Shown piece after piece: positions 1 to 8,937 of a DNA stretch of 57,473 nucleotides. The DNA is from Actinomadura logoneensis (GTDB taxonomy: Bacteria; Actinomycetota; Actinomycetes; Streptosporangiales; Streptosporangiaceae), in NCBI RefSeq assembly GCF_003428695.1, contig NZ_QURH01000037.1:1-57473 (forward strand), in the 5' to 3' direction. Each line of letters starts with the position of its first letter. Within the stretch, counting starts at the first letter, position 1. The notes below the pieces were generated by a model, which ran no database searches, had not been told where the DNA came from, and saw nothing but the letters and a program-made list of their open reading frames with translations. The position numbers were made by a program, and so were the translations under genes.

Positions 1-637
1 CCGCGCGCGAGCCCCCGCCCGCGTGCGAGCCCCCCGCCGCGTGCGAGGGGCGGCCCCCGGCCTCGGCGTGCTGCCGCGACGGGTCATCGGAGACGGGCCA
101 GGCGAGCGCCCGGGTCGACGACGAGGCCGCGGCCCCCCACAGGACGCCCAGGAAGGAGACCAGGACCGTCGCCACCGACGTCCAGATCAGCGGACGCAAC
201 GACGGGATCAGCAGGTCGGCCATCGGCACCGACAGGACCAGGACGGCGCGCAGGGCGTCCGCGACCAGCAGCGTCGAGCGGCGGTCGAGGCGCGCGGCGA
301 GCGCCGCCGCGGCGCCCGGGAGCAGCAGCACCGGAAGCAGCCACAGCACCAGGACGATCTCGACCGCGCGGGCGCGGCCGGCGAACGAGGCGTCGGCGGC
401 CGTCGCGAACCCCATGGCGGTGAGCGCGGGCAGGGTCGTCCAGTGACCGGTCCCGGAGAGGCCGAGGGCCGTCCGGAGCCGCCGGAACGCCATCGGCGGA
501 GCGGCGGGCGCGCCTCCGCCGGCCGCGGATCCCGGCGGACGAGCCGACGCGCCGTCCCCCGGCCACGACGGCGAGGCGGCCCCCGACCGCGGCGACGAGG
601 CGGCATCCGGCGACCGGGGAACACGCGAACTGCTCAT
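1..637 (-). CDS. N-terminal part of a probable MFS-domain dTMP kinase (runs off left edge)
   Basis: A minus-strand frame starting at the ATG at 637 stays open to the window edge, giving about 212 codons with no stop, so the C-terminus is missing. Residues 1-50 are Ser/Pro/Ala-rich. From about residue 52 there are amphipathic and hydrophobic segments, including a long Leu-rich helix around residue 95 followed by AARLDRRSTLLVADALRAV, which looks like the Arg-rich loop between helices 2 and 3 of the major facilitator fold. It begins 28 bases after the topA stop on the same strand. In many actinobacteria the gene after topA encodes a thymidylate kinase with an MFS-like membrane domain in front, so that is the likely product. 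The kinase domain would lie outside the window, so a plain MFS transporter cannot be excluded. Confidence 0.55.
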   Translation of the reverse strand, partial: MSSSRVPRSPDAASSPRSGAASPSWPGDGASARPPGSAAGGGAPAAPPMAFRRLRTALGLSGTGHWTTLPALTAMGFATAADASFAGRARAVEIVLVLWLLPVLLLPGAAAALAARLDRRSTLLVADALRAVLVLSVPMADLLIPSLRPLIWTSVATVLVSFLGVLWGAAASSSTRALAWPVSDDPSRQHAEAGGRPSHAAGGSHAGGGSRA

Positions 638-665
638 AGCGGTCAGGGTATCGGCGCGTCCACCC

Positions 666-3461
666 TCACGAGCTCGACTTGGCCGACGAACGCTTACGCG
701 GCGCGGCGGCCTTGTCGCCCGCCGCCTTCTTCGCGGTCGCCTTCTTGGCGGTCGCCTTCTTCGCGGGGGCCTTCTTCGGGACGGCCTTCTTCTTGCCGCC
801 GCCCGCCGCGACCTTCTCCCGCCGCTCGGCGAGCAGCTCGGCCGCGCGCTGGATGGTGATCGACTCCACCTCGTCGCCCTTGCGCAGCGACGCGTTGGTC
901 TCGCCGTCGGTCACGTACGGGCCGAACCGGCCCTCCTTGACCACCACCGGCTTGCCGCTGGCCGGGTCGTCGCCGAGCTCGCGCAGCGGCGCCGCCGCGG
1001 CGGCCCGCCCGCGCCCGCGCTGCTTCGGCTGCGCGAACAGCTCCTTGGCCTGCTCGAGCGTGACCGTGAACAGCTCGTCCTCCGAGCCGAGCGACCGGCT
1101 GTCGGTGCCCTTCTTGAGGTACGGGCCGAACTTGCCGTTCTGCGCGGTGACGGGCTCGCCGTCCAGCTCGCCGAGGGTGCGCGGCAGCGACAGCAGCCGC
1201 AGCGCGTCCTCCAGCGTGATCGTGTCCAGCGACATCGTCTTGAACAGCGACGACGTGCGCGGCTTCGGCGCGTCCGCCGCCTTCTTGGTCCGCTTCTTCT
1301 TCTCGCCCTCCGCGGCGGCCGGGGCCGGGGGCTCCGGGATGACCTCGGTGACGTACGGCCCGAACCGTCCCGACTTTGCGACGACGGTGTGCCCGGTCTC
1401 GGGGTCGGTGCCGAGCTCGCGGTCGCCGGACGGCTGCGCGAACAGCTCCTCGGCCTTCTCCGCGGTCAGCTCGTCGGGCGCGATGTCCTCGGGGATGTTG
1501 ACGCGCGCGCCGTCCCGGTCGAGGTACGGCCCGTACCGGCCGACCCGGATCACGATGTCGGTGCCCTTGATCGGGAACGACGAGATGCCCTTGGCGTCGA
1601 TGTCGCCGATGTCGCCGACCAGCTCCTTCAGGCCCTCGCCGCCCTGCTCGCCGTCCCCGAAGTAGAACCGGGTGAGCCAGCGGACCCGCTCGGCCTCGCC
1701 GCGCGCGATCTCGTCGAGACCGTCCTCCATGTGCGCGGTGAAGTCGTAGTCGACCAGGTTGCCGAAGTGCTGCTCCAGCAGGTTGACCACGGCGAACGCC
1801 AGGAAGGACGGCACCAGAGCGGTGCCCTTCTTGAACACGTAGCCGCGGTCGAGGATCGTCCCGATGATCGAGGCGTAGGTGGACGGCCGCCCGATCTCGC
1901 GGTCCTCCAGCTCCTTGACCAGCGACGCCTCGGTGTAGCGGGCGGGCGGACGGGTCGAGTGGCCCTCGGCGTCCATCTCCCGCGCGGTCAGCGGGTCGCC
2001 CTGGTCGAGCGTCGGCAGCCGCCGCTCCTGGTCGTCCCGGTCGGTGGACGGGTCGTCCGCGCCCTCGACGTACGCCTTCAGGAAGCCGTGGAAGGTGATC
2101 GTCTTGCCGGTCGCGCCGAACTCGGCGACCTCGTTGTCGGTGGACGTGCCGGTGACCCGGACCGACACCGACTGGCCCGCCGCGTCCTTCATCTGGGACG
2201 CGATCGTGCGCTTCCAGATCAGCTCGTACAGCCGGAACTGGTCGCCGGACAGGCCGGTCTCGCCGGGCGTGCGGAAGCTGTCGCCGGCCGGGCGGATCGC
2301 CTCGTGCGCCTCCTGCGCGTTCTTCACCTTGGAGGTGTAGACGCGCGGACGGTCCGGGACGTACTCGCCGCCGAACAGCGTCGCGGCCTGCCGCCGGGCG
2401 GCGCCGATCGCGGTCTCCGACAGCGTGATCGAGTCGGTTCGCATATAGGTGATGAAGCCGTTCTCGTACAGCTTCTGGGCGACCGACATCGTGTACTTGG
2501 CGGAGAAGCCCAGCTTGCGGCTGGCCTCCTGCTGCAGGGTCGTCGTCCGGAACGGCGGGTACGGCTTGCGCGTGTACGGCTTGGACTCGACGGACTTGAC
2601 CTCGAACGGCCGTCCGGTGAGCCGCGCCGCCAGTCCGCGCGCCCGCTCCTCGTCCAGGTGCAGGACGTCGCGGGTCTTCAGCGTCCCGTCGGACGCGAAG
2701 TCGCGGCCCTGCGCGACCCGCTTGCCGTCCAGGCCGACCAGCCCCGCCTTGAACGCGCGCGGCTCGGCGTCCCGGCCGGTGTCGAACACGGCCTGGATGT
2801 CCCAGTAGTGCGCGGAGACGAACGCGATGCGCTCGCGCTCCCGCTCGACGACCAGCCGCGTCGCCACGGACTGCACCCGGCCCGCCGACAGCTTCGGCAT
2901 GACCTTCTTCCACAGGACCGGGCTGACCTCGTAGCCGTACAGCCGGTCCAGGATGCGCCGGGTCTCCTGGGCGTCCACCAGGCGCAGGTTCAGCTCGCGC
3001 GGGTTCGCGGCGGCCTGCCGGATCGCGTCCCGGGTGATCTCGTTGAAGGTCATCCGGTGGACGGGGACCTTCGGCTTGAGGACCTCCTGGAGGTGCCAGG
3101 CGATCGCCTCGCCCTCCCGGTCCTCGTCCGTCGCGAGGAAGAGCTCGTCGGCGTCCTCCAGCAGCTTCTTCAGCTTGGCGACCTGTGCGCGCTTGTCGGA
3201 GTTGACCACGTACAGCGGCTCGAACTCGTGCTCGACGTTCACGCCGAGCTTGGCCCACGCCTCGTTCTTGTACTTGGCCGGCACCTCGGCGGCGCTCCCG
3301 GGCAGGTCCCGGATATGGCCGATACTGGACTCCACGACGTAGCCGCGGCCCAGGTACCCGGCGATCGTCTTCGCTTTCGCAGGCGACTCGACGATCACCA
3401 GGCGGGTGCCGCCATCGGCCCCGGACCGGCCACCCTTCGCAGTGCCGTTCTTGGCTGGCAC
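666..3461 (-). CDS. topA: DNA topoisomerase I
   Basis: Type IA topoisomerase of 931 residues that relaxes negative supercoils through a transient 5'-phosphotyrosine bond. The Toprim domain opens with LVIVESPAKAKTIAGYL near residue 21 and carries the metal-binding ATDEDREGEA near residue 112. The catalytic tyrosine is in FITYMRTDS at about residue 339. After the core there are at least four GR(Y/F)GPYL/V-type C-terminal repeats in place of Cys4 zinc fingers, then a Lys/Ala-rich tail (AKKATAKKA), both typical of actinobacterial TopA. Length fits the family. The start has a modest GGAG upstream. It is divergent from the DUF5703 gene and is followed closely by the likely dTMP kinase gene. Identification is secure. 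Confidence 0.98.
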   Translation of the reverse strand: MPAKNGTAKGGRSGADGGTRLVIVESPAKAKTIAGYLGRGYVVESSIGHIRDLPGSAAEVPAKYKNEAWAKLGVNVEHEFEPLYVVNSDKRAQVAKLKKLLEDADELFLATDEDREGEAIAWHLQEVLKPKVPVHRMTFNEITRDAIRQAAANPRELNLRLVDAQETRRILDRLYGYEVSPVLWKKVMPKLSAGRVQSVATRLVVERERERIAFVSAHYWDIQAVFDTGRDAEPRAFKAGLVGLDGKRVAQGRDFASDGTLKTRDVLHLDEERARGLAARLTGRPFEVKSVESKPYTRKPYPPFRTTTLQQEASRKLGFSAKYTMSVAQKLYENGFITYMRTDSITLSETAIGAARRQAATLFGGEYVPDRPRVYTSKVKNAQEAHEAIRPAGDSFRTPGETGLSGDQFRLYELIWKRTIASQMKDAAGQSVSVRVTGTSTDNEVAEFGATGKTITFHGFLKAYVEGADDPSTDRDDQERRLPTLDQGDPLTAREMDAEGHSTRPPARYTEASLVKELEDREIGRPSTYASIIGTILDRGYVFKKGTALVPSFLAFAVVNLLEQHFGNLVDYDFTAHMEDGLDEIARGEAERVRWLTRFYFGDGEQGGEGLKELVGDIGDIDAKGISSFPIKGTDIVIRVGRYGPYLDRDGARVNIPEDIAPDELTAEKAEELFAQPSGDRELGTDPETGHTVVAKSGRFGPYVTEVIPEPPAPAAAEGEKKKRTKKAADAPKPRTSSLFKTMSLDTITLEDALRLLSLPRTLGELDGEPVTAQNGKFGPYLKKGTDSRSLGSEDELFTVTLEQAKELFAQPKQRGRGRAAAAAPLRELGDDPASGKPVVVKEGRFGPYVTDGETNASLRKGDEVESITIQRAAELLAERREKVAAGGGKKKAVPKKAPAKKATAKKATAKKAAGDKAAAPRKRSSAKSSS

Positions 3462-3685
3462 AGTCGCTCCAACCTCGCTGTCTGGTCTCTACTCACCGCC
3501 GCTGCGGCGCCTTCGCCACAACGCTTCCCAACGACGCTCTCATGCCCGAGGAGCCCCGCCGCCCCTCGCCCGCCGTGAAACTCCCACAGGATGACACGTC
3601 GCCGAGCGGGTCGCGGACCGGCCCGTCACCGTAGCCGCCGCCGGAGGACGGCCCGCCGAACCTCCGCAGGCCATAATGGGAGGCA

Positions 3686-3871
3686 ATGGTGGAGTACACC
3701 TACCTCGTCCTTCGACTGCCGCGCGGCACCACCCGTGACACCGCCCGGCAGATCCTCACCGAGCACGCGGAACACGGCGGCTGGGAACTCGACCGGTTGC
3801 GCCTCTATCCCGACGGTAGCCGCCGGATCCAACTGCGCCGCAAGATCATCCGCCAGGTCCGCACCTTCTAG
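3686..3871 (+). CDS. DUF5703 family small protein
   Basis: A 61-residue protein, MVEYTYLVLRLP at the start and ending LRRKIIRQVRTF. The pattern of an N-terminal beta strand, a TEHAEHGGWEL helix region and a basic C-terminus (LYPDGSRRIQLRRKI) matches the short actinobacterial DUF5703 family, whose function is unknown. A good Shine-Dalgarno (GGGAGGC) lies just before the ATG. It is transcribed divergently from topA with about 220 bases between, which must hold both promoters. No signal peptide or membrane segment is visible, so it should be cytoplasmic. The basic tail could suggest nucleic-acid contact, but that is speculation. Confidence 0.85.
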   Translation: MVEYTYLVLRLPRGTTRDTARQILTEHAEHGGWELDRLRLYPDGSRRIQLRRKIIRQVRTF

Positions 3872-4596
3872 GCGGCCGGGCGGCCGCTGTCGCGGACGTC
3901 CGGGCGGTCCACCCTCCGGCGCCACACCCTTTGACTCTCTCTGCGTACTCCGTCCGGAGCGTAGCACTAAGTACGAATCCTTTGACGCCCGGTAATCATA
4001 ATCGCGGACGCCCTTCTCCGACGCGCTTCCCGCCGCCCCGACCATCCACGCCGCGAAGCGGTCCTGCCGCCGCACACCGTCCGGCTCGGGGCCGCACGTG
4101 CGGTTCGGCGCGCGGTTCGGTGTGTCGTCCTGCCGGGATCTCGGCCCGCGGTTCGTCCGGTCGCTCATCCGTCGTCCACCCGATCGGTGTTCTCGGTCGT
4201 CCGGTCATCGGGTCGCTCGGGATCGCCTCGTCGCGTCCCCCTACCCGGACCAGTCTCTCCCGGTACCGCGACGGCAAAACCGCCCGTGTGCGACCCCGCA
4301 GTGCGCACCCGGGCATCCCCCTCGCCCGTCGGCGTCCCCCTCCCATCCCACATGGGACCGCCGACGAGCTGGGGATTTCTTGGACAGGGCTTTGCCCGCC
4401 CCGGACCGCGCTCCGGGACGGGCAAAGCGTCAAGGGGGATCCGGGACGGGCCGCTTCTCCGAAACTGCGCATCTCAGTCGTCTCCGAGAACGCGTTTCTC
4501 TCTCCGGGAAGCGGCCCGTCCGGATCTCGGTCACGGGCGGCGGATCAGCCCCCTGCTCCCCCGCCCTGCGACCGGGTCGGACACGGCCGACGCCGC
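3872..4596. other. intergenic region, no convincing gene
   Basis: About 725 bases between the DUF5703 gene and the end of the chaplin-repeat gene. Frames open here on both strands lack family resemblance and ribosome binding sites and I treat them as GC-driven noise. It contains a strong hairpin at 4389-4428 (separate entry) and a second, looser inverted repeat with arms at about 4438-4460 and 4503-4526 (sharing AAGCGGCCCGTC), which could also lie in the 3' region of the leftward chaplin transcript. The A/T-richer stretch around 3965-4005 could be a promoter, but I cannot assign boxes with confidence. Confidence 0.5.
4389..4428 (-). terminator. strong hairpin, probable terminator of the chaplin-repeat gene
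   Basis: Two 17-base arms (4389-4405 and 4412-4428) pair with a single mismatch around a 6-base loop. It lies about 170 bases beyond the stop of the leftward chaplin-repeat gene. There is no clear U-tract on either strand, as is common in actinomycetes, and the symmetry means it could also act on rightward transcription from the DUF5703 gene. Confidence 0.6.
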
Positions 4597-7491
4597 TCAG
4601 GCGCGGCCGCGAAGGCGGAGACGGCGCCCCAGCGTCAGCACACCGGACAGCGCGGTCAGCAGCGCCGCGGCGCCCAGGACCAGCGTGGAGTCCGAGTGGG
4701 TGCCGCGAGTGACGGTCTCCTCGGCGGCCATCGGCTTGGCGTGGGCCAGGTCGTCGACGGGAGCCAGGCCCTTGGCGGGGGCCAGGTCCTTGACGGGAGC
4801 CAGACCCTTGCCCTGGACGATCCCCTTCGCCGGGACGAGGGTCTTGCCCTGCACGAGGCCCTTGCCGCCGGTGAGGCCCTTCACCGGGACGAGCGTCTCG
4901 GCCTGCCGCAGGCTGTTGATCGGCAGCAGCCCCTGACCCGAGGCGAGGCTGTTGATCGGCAGCAGGCCCGTGCCCTCCTGGGAGAGGCCGTTGAGGGGCA
5001 GCGGGTTCCTGTCCCGCATCAGGCCCTTGACCGGGGCCTTGTCCGTCACACCGCCGACCTGCGGGGTGTTGAGCTTGCCGGAGAGCGGCAGCGCGTCCAG
5101 GCCGGGCACCTTCGCACCGGTCAGCCGACCGAGGGCATCACCCGACAGGTCGGTGCTGCGCGCGGCGGACGGGACGGGCGACGCCGGCTGCCCGCCCAGC
5201 GGAAGCCTCGGAGGCAGCTGACCGGAGAGGAAGGGGAGCCGTCCCGGCTGCAGCGGCAGCTGCGACAGCCCGGGAAGGCCCGGCAACGGACCACCGGCGG
5301 CGCGGGTGCGGTTCCGCGACAGCGGCATGCCGAGGGACGCCGGAGCGGCGGGCACCCGCGGCATCCCCTGAACCGCCGGGAGACCGGCAGTGGACGGCAG
5401 CCCGGCCGCGACCGGCAGACCGGAGGCGGCGGGCAGACCCGAGGTGGCGGGCAGGGTCCGCAGGCCGGGCAGTCCGGTCGTCGCGGGCAGCTTCGCGAGG
5501 CCCTTCGCGTCGGTCAGGCCCTTCGCGTCGGTCAGCCCCTTCGCGGTCGGCAGGCCCTTCATGTCCGCCAGGCCGGTCGCGTCCGCCAGGCCGGTCGCGT
5601 TCGGCAGGCCGGCGGTCGCGGGCGTCCCGGGCAGGCTCCGCAGGTTCCCCAGCCCCGAGACGACCGGCAGCTTCGGCAGGCCCGACGCACCCGGCAGCGC
5701 CGGAACGCCCGGCGTGACCGGCAGCTGCGGCAGGACCGGGTTCCCCGAGCCCTTCGGCAGGCCCGACGCGTCCGGGACGCCCGGGACCTTCGGGAGCTTC
5801 GGCAGGCCGGGCAGGCCCGCGCCCGGGACGGTCGGCAGAGGCTGCGCGCCGAGCCCCTGGAGGCCGGGCAGGTCCGCGGGGGAGACACCGGGACGCCGCG
5901 CGTCGTTGTTCATGCGGGCGTACGGCGTGTACCCGCCGCCGACGCCGTCCTTGCATCCGGGCTGCGGACGTCCGGCCACGGCGGCGTCGTTCCCGCAGAC
6001 GTCCGTCGGGATCTTGACCGGGGAGTTGGCCTGGTTGCCGTCGCGGGTGCGCGCGCCGGAACCGTGCGAGCCGAACACCTTGAGCGTGCCCTGGCATCCG
6101 GCCTTCGCCTCGCCCAGGACGGCCAGGGCGTTGCCGCAGGCGTTCACGGGCGCGGAGATCGGCAGGTTCACCTGGTTGCCCGCCAGCACGCCGCCCTTAC
6201 CGGACGTCCGCTGGTCGCCGCCCGAGCTGCTGCGCACGTGCGCGCCGCCCTCGCAGCCCGCGCCCGCCTCGCCGAGCACGCCGACCGAGTTGCCGCAGAC
6301 GCTCACGGGCGCGGAGATCGGCGCGTTCACCTGGTTGCCGCCGAGGACGCTGTGGTCCCCGTCGGTGGTCTGCCGACCGGACCCGTGGCCCCCGTTGCGG
6401 ACGGACGCGCCGCCCTCGCAGTGGGCGATGGCGTTCCCGATGCTGTTGCCGCAGATGCTGACGGGCGCGCTGACCGGCGCGTCCACCTGGTTGCCCCCGC
6501 CGACGCTGGCCCGGCCGGACGTCCGCTGCCCGGCGCCCGTGTGACCGCCGTTCTTCACGTGCGCGCCGCCCTTGCATCCGGCGGCGGCCTCACCGAGGAC
6601 GGCCACCGCGTTGCCGCAGACGTCGATCGGCGCGGACACCGGCGCGTGCGCCTGGTTCCCGGCGAGGACACCGCCCTCGCCGCTGGTCCGCTGCCCGTCC
6701 GCGCCTCCGTTGCGGACGGACGCTCCGCCATGGCACTTGGCCCCGGCCTCGCCGAGGATCGCGACCGCGTTCCCGCAGGCGTCCACGGGGAGGGAGATCG
6801 GCGCGTCCACCTGGTTGCCGGACCCGACGCCGTGCTCCCCGGACGTCGTCTGACCGCCCCCGCCCGGCCACCCGTGCTCCCCGTGCCCGCCCGACCTGTC
6901 GTGACCGCCGTCGTGCTTGCCGTCGCCCCGGTGCCCGCCGTGCCCCTTGCCCGGGTGCCCGCCGTGCCCCTTGCCCGGGTGCCCGCCGTGTCCCTTGCCC
7001 GGGTGGCCGTGGCCGCCGCCGGGGTGGCCGTGGCCGCCGCCGGGGTGGCCGTGGCCGCCGTCGTGCTGGTGGTGGCCGCCGTCCGGGCCGTTGTGGACGA
7101 TCGCGCCGCCCCTGCAGCCCGCGTCGGCCACGCCGAGGATCGCGACCGCGTTGCCGCAGGCGTCGACCGGCGCGGAGACCGGGGCGTGCACCTGGTTCCC
7201 GGACAGGACTCCGGACCGCCCGGAGGTCCTCTGCCCGCCGCCACCGGGGCCGTTGTGCACGATCGCACCGCCGGCCTGGCGGCCCTTGGCCACGCCCGCG
7301 ACGGCGACGGCGTTGCCGCCGATGTCGATCGGGGCGGAGACGGGCGCGTTGACCTGGTTCCCGCTGAGCACGCCGCCGGTGCCGTCGGTGGTGTCGGCCA
7401 GGGCGGCGGTCGGGATGACGCTCGCGCCGAGCGCCACAAAGCTCGCGGTGAGAGCGGCGGCACGCGCGGTGCCGTATGCCCACGTTCGCAT
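4597..7491 (-). CDS. giant secreted protein with eight chaplin-like repeats
   Basis: A 964-residue protein with a signal peptide (cleavage near TAALA-D, about residue 32) and eight chaplin-like units of the form GNQVNAPVSAP..xCGN..VLG.A..GCxGG within residues 40-490. Units 2-8 keep the two chaplin cysteines; unit 1 has Gly and Gln in their place, and unit 5 is shortened. A His/Gly-rich block (repeats of GHGHPGG and GKGHGGHP) separates units 2 and 3. Residues about 500-900 are a Gly-Leu-Pro-rich, proline-spaced region, followed by a C-terminal membrane helix (STLVLGAAALLTALSGVLTL) and RRLRLRGRA. No LPxTG sortase motif is visible, unlike classic long chaplins. Chaplins assemble into amyloid-like surface layers on aerial hyphae and spores; this one is probably membrane-anchored. 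Start supported by GGAG five bases before ATG. Confidence 0.85.
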   Translation of the reverse strand: MRTWAYGTARAAALTASFVALGASVIPTAALADTTDGTGGVLSGNQVNAPVSAPIDIGGNAVAVAGVAKGRQAGGAIVHNGPGGGGQRTSGRSGVLSGNQVHAPVSAPVDACGNAVAILGVADAGCRGGAIVHNGPDGGHHQHDGGHGHPGGGHGHPGGGHGHPGKGHGGHPGKGHGGHPGKGHGGHRGDGKHDGGHDRSGGHGEHGWPGGGGQTTSGEHGVGSGNQVDAPISLPVDACGNAVAILGEAGAKCHGGASVRNGGADGQRTSGEGGVLAGNQAHAPVSAPIDVCGNAVAVLGEAAAGCKGGAHVKNGGHTGAGQRTSGRASVGGGNQVDAPVSAPVSICGNSIGNAIAHCEGGASVRNGGHGSGRQTTDGDHSVLGGNQVNAPISAPVSVCGNSVGVLGEAGAGCEGGAHVRSSSGGDQRTSGKGGVLAGNQVNLPISAPVNACGNALAVLGEAKAGCQGTLKVFGSHGSGARTRDGNQANSPVKIPTDVCGNDAAVAGRPQPGCKDGVGGGYTPYARMNNDARRPGVSPADLPGLQGLGAQPLPTVPGAGLPGLPKLPKVPGVPDASGLPKGSGNPVLPQLPVTPGVPALPGASGLPKLPVVSGLGNLRSLPGTPATAGLPNATGLADATGLADMKGLPTAKGLTDAKGLTDAKGLAKLPATTGLPGLRTLPATSGLPAASGLPVAAGLPSTAGLPAVQGMPRVPAAPASLGMPLSRNRTRAAGGPLPGLPGLSQLPLQPGRLPFLSGQLPPRLPLGGQPASPVPSAARSTDLSGDALGRLTGAKVPGLDALPLSGKLNTPQVGGVTDKAPVKGLMRDRNPLPLNGLSQEGTGLLPINSLASGQGLLPINSLRQAETLVPVKGLTGGKGLVQGKTLVPAKGIVQGKGLAPVKDLAPAKGLAPVDDLAHAKPMAAEETVTRGTHSDSTLVLGAAALLTALSGVLTLGRRLRLRGRA

Positions 7492-7897
7492 GTTGCTCCG
7501 TTCGAGGGGATTCGTTGGTGGTTGTCGGACTGCTTGCTGACCTGCTGTGCCGCGTCCTCGCGGGGAACCACCCGGTCCTGGCCGTCTGGCCGGTGCGCGC
7601 CGGCGGGGCCGTCCGGACCGCGGGTTCGGTCCGGGGCGTCCGGCCGTCTGTGGGCCGGGTGCCGGTCGGCGGGACGGGTCGTCCGCGTCCGCCCTGAGGG
7701 CAGGGGTGCGGAGCGTGCGTCCTGAGCCGGACGGACGGGGGGCGGTTTCGCGGGGAGCGGCGGAGCTTCACGGGTTCCGGGCAGGCTCACGCCCGCGCGG
7801 GGAACGCGTCGCTCGGTGGGGAGGTGACGTGCCGCGATCGGCGGACACGTCCCGGCGCGACCCGAGCCGCTCGGGCCGGGCGCCGGAGATCAGGTGA
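7492..7897. other. upstream region of the chaplin-repeat gene, no gene seen
   Basis: Roughly 400 bases between two leftward secreted-protein genes. Frames here are of the shadow type (Arg/Pro/Gly-rich, no ribosome binding site). It should hold the promoter of the chaplin-repeat gene and the 3' end of the upstream transcript. I could not recognise a confident sigma-factor site or a terminator hairpin. Confidence 0.4.
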
Positions 7898-8797
7898 TCA
7901 GTCGGGAGCGAACGACGGCTCGTCCGTCGCGCCCCGCACGGCCGGGGGCACCTCGCCGGGCGCCCGCAGGAGCACCGGGCCGGGACGGCGCGGTGTCCAG
8001 GAGCGGCGGAGGGTCATGCCGCCGAACCCGCCGAACAGGGCGGGCCCCGCCGCCGGGACCGACGATCCCGCCGCCTGGACGGGCGCGGGAACCGGCCCGG
8101 CCGGGGCGTTCGTGTCGTGCAGGACCGTCCGGGAGGCGCCGCTCCGGACGGGGCCGTGGCCCTTCACCGCCGCGCCGACCGCCGAGGCGGTGGTCCACCG
8201 CGTGATCGGGCGGGCAGCGGAGGCTCCGCGGGCGTGGCGGTCCAGAGCGGCGACCACGCTGGGCCGTACCGCGTCGGACGCCTTCGCGCCGGTCCTGACG
8301 CGCCCAGGGGTCTGATGAAGGGGCGACGCCGGCGGACGCGGCGCGACGACGTTCGGCACGGGACGGACCACGGGGACCGGCAGCGGAACGACCGTCCCCG
8401 CGTGGGGCAGGATCGTCCCCGCCTGGGGCACGATCGACCCTGCGTGGGGCACGATCGACCCTGCGGGGGGCACGATCGACCCTGCGTGGGGCACGATCGA
8501 CCCTGCGTGGGGCACGACGGCGAGCGCGGCGGGGACCGCAGCGCGGCGCCCCAGCGCCGCCGAGGTGTCCCGCACGATGCCGCCGGGCGCTCGCAGGAGC
8601 GCGCCGGGGCCGGAAACCGCCACGCCCTTGGGCGCGGCGGTTCCAGCGGTATCGGCGAATGCCTGGCCAACTCCGCCGATCAGCCAGCCGGCGGCCACGA
8701 GACCGGCGAGGACGAGGAGCCTGCGGACCGCCCTGCGGGCGAGCGCGCGACGCAGCACGGCGATCGCCGCCGGGTTCCGCGCCGGGCCCTGGTCCAC
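7898..8797 (-). CDS. secreted Ala/Pro/Val-rich repeat protein, function unknown
   Basis: A 299-residue protein starting at GTG 8797, preceded by a very good AGGAGGA six bases upstream. A basic N-terminus (RRALARRAVRRLL) leads into a hydrophobic helix and a probable signal-peptidase site near GQAFA-DT at about residue 48. Residues about 95-140 are tandem heptads of the form VPHAGSI with P/Q/T variants (21-bp DNA repeats). The rest is low in complexity with no catalytic motif. It lies just upstream of, and on the same strand as, the giant chaplin gene, so a role at the cell surface is plausible, but that is context only. I do not recognise a named family. Confidence 0.7.
   Translation of the reverse strand: MDQGPARNPAAIAVLRRALARRAVRRLLVLAGLVAAGWLIGGVGQAFADTAGTAAPKGVAVSGPGALLRAPGGIVRDTSAALGRRAAVPAALAVVPHAGSIVPHAGSIVPPAGSIVPHAGSIVPQAGTILPHAGTVVPLPVPVVRPVPNVVAPRPPASPLHQTPGRVRTGAKASDAVRPSVVAALDRHARGASAARPITRWTTASAVGAAVKGHGPVRSGASRTVLHDTNAPAGPVPAPVQAAGSSVPAAGPALFGGFGGMTLRRSWTPRRPGPVLLRAPGEVPPAVRGATDEPSFAPD
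8400..8515 (-). repeat. 21-bp tandem repeats coding for VPHAGSI heptads
   Basis: About five to six copies of a 21-bp unit (core CACGATCGACCCTGCGTGGGG as read on the plus strand) in frame within the secreted protein gene. Middle copies are nearly identical at DNA level, with single-base changes that give VPPAGSI and VPQAGTI, so they look recently expanded. Confidence 0.8.
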
Positions 8798-8937
8798 GAG
8801 CTCCTCCTGCCGGGTTCATCCCGTCCGCCACGACCTGGCGGACGCCAAGAACGGGTCAACCCGCTCTCTACGGATGGTGACCGTAGCACCACGGAGCGCG
8901 CGGAAGGAAGTAATTCCACGCCCTTTCGCTGAAATTC

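Noticed and set aside
694..3578. Very long frames overlapping topA on both strands
   Set aside because: TopA motifs define the true frame; the others are GC-driven.
3931..7725. A 1264-codon plus-strand open frame across the chaplin gene
   Set aside because: It is the antisense shadow of the chaplin-repeat gene, Arg/Val/Ala-rich, without family features; the minus strand carries signal peptide and chaplin repeats.
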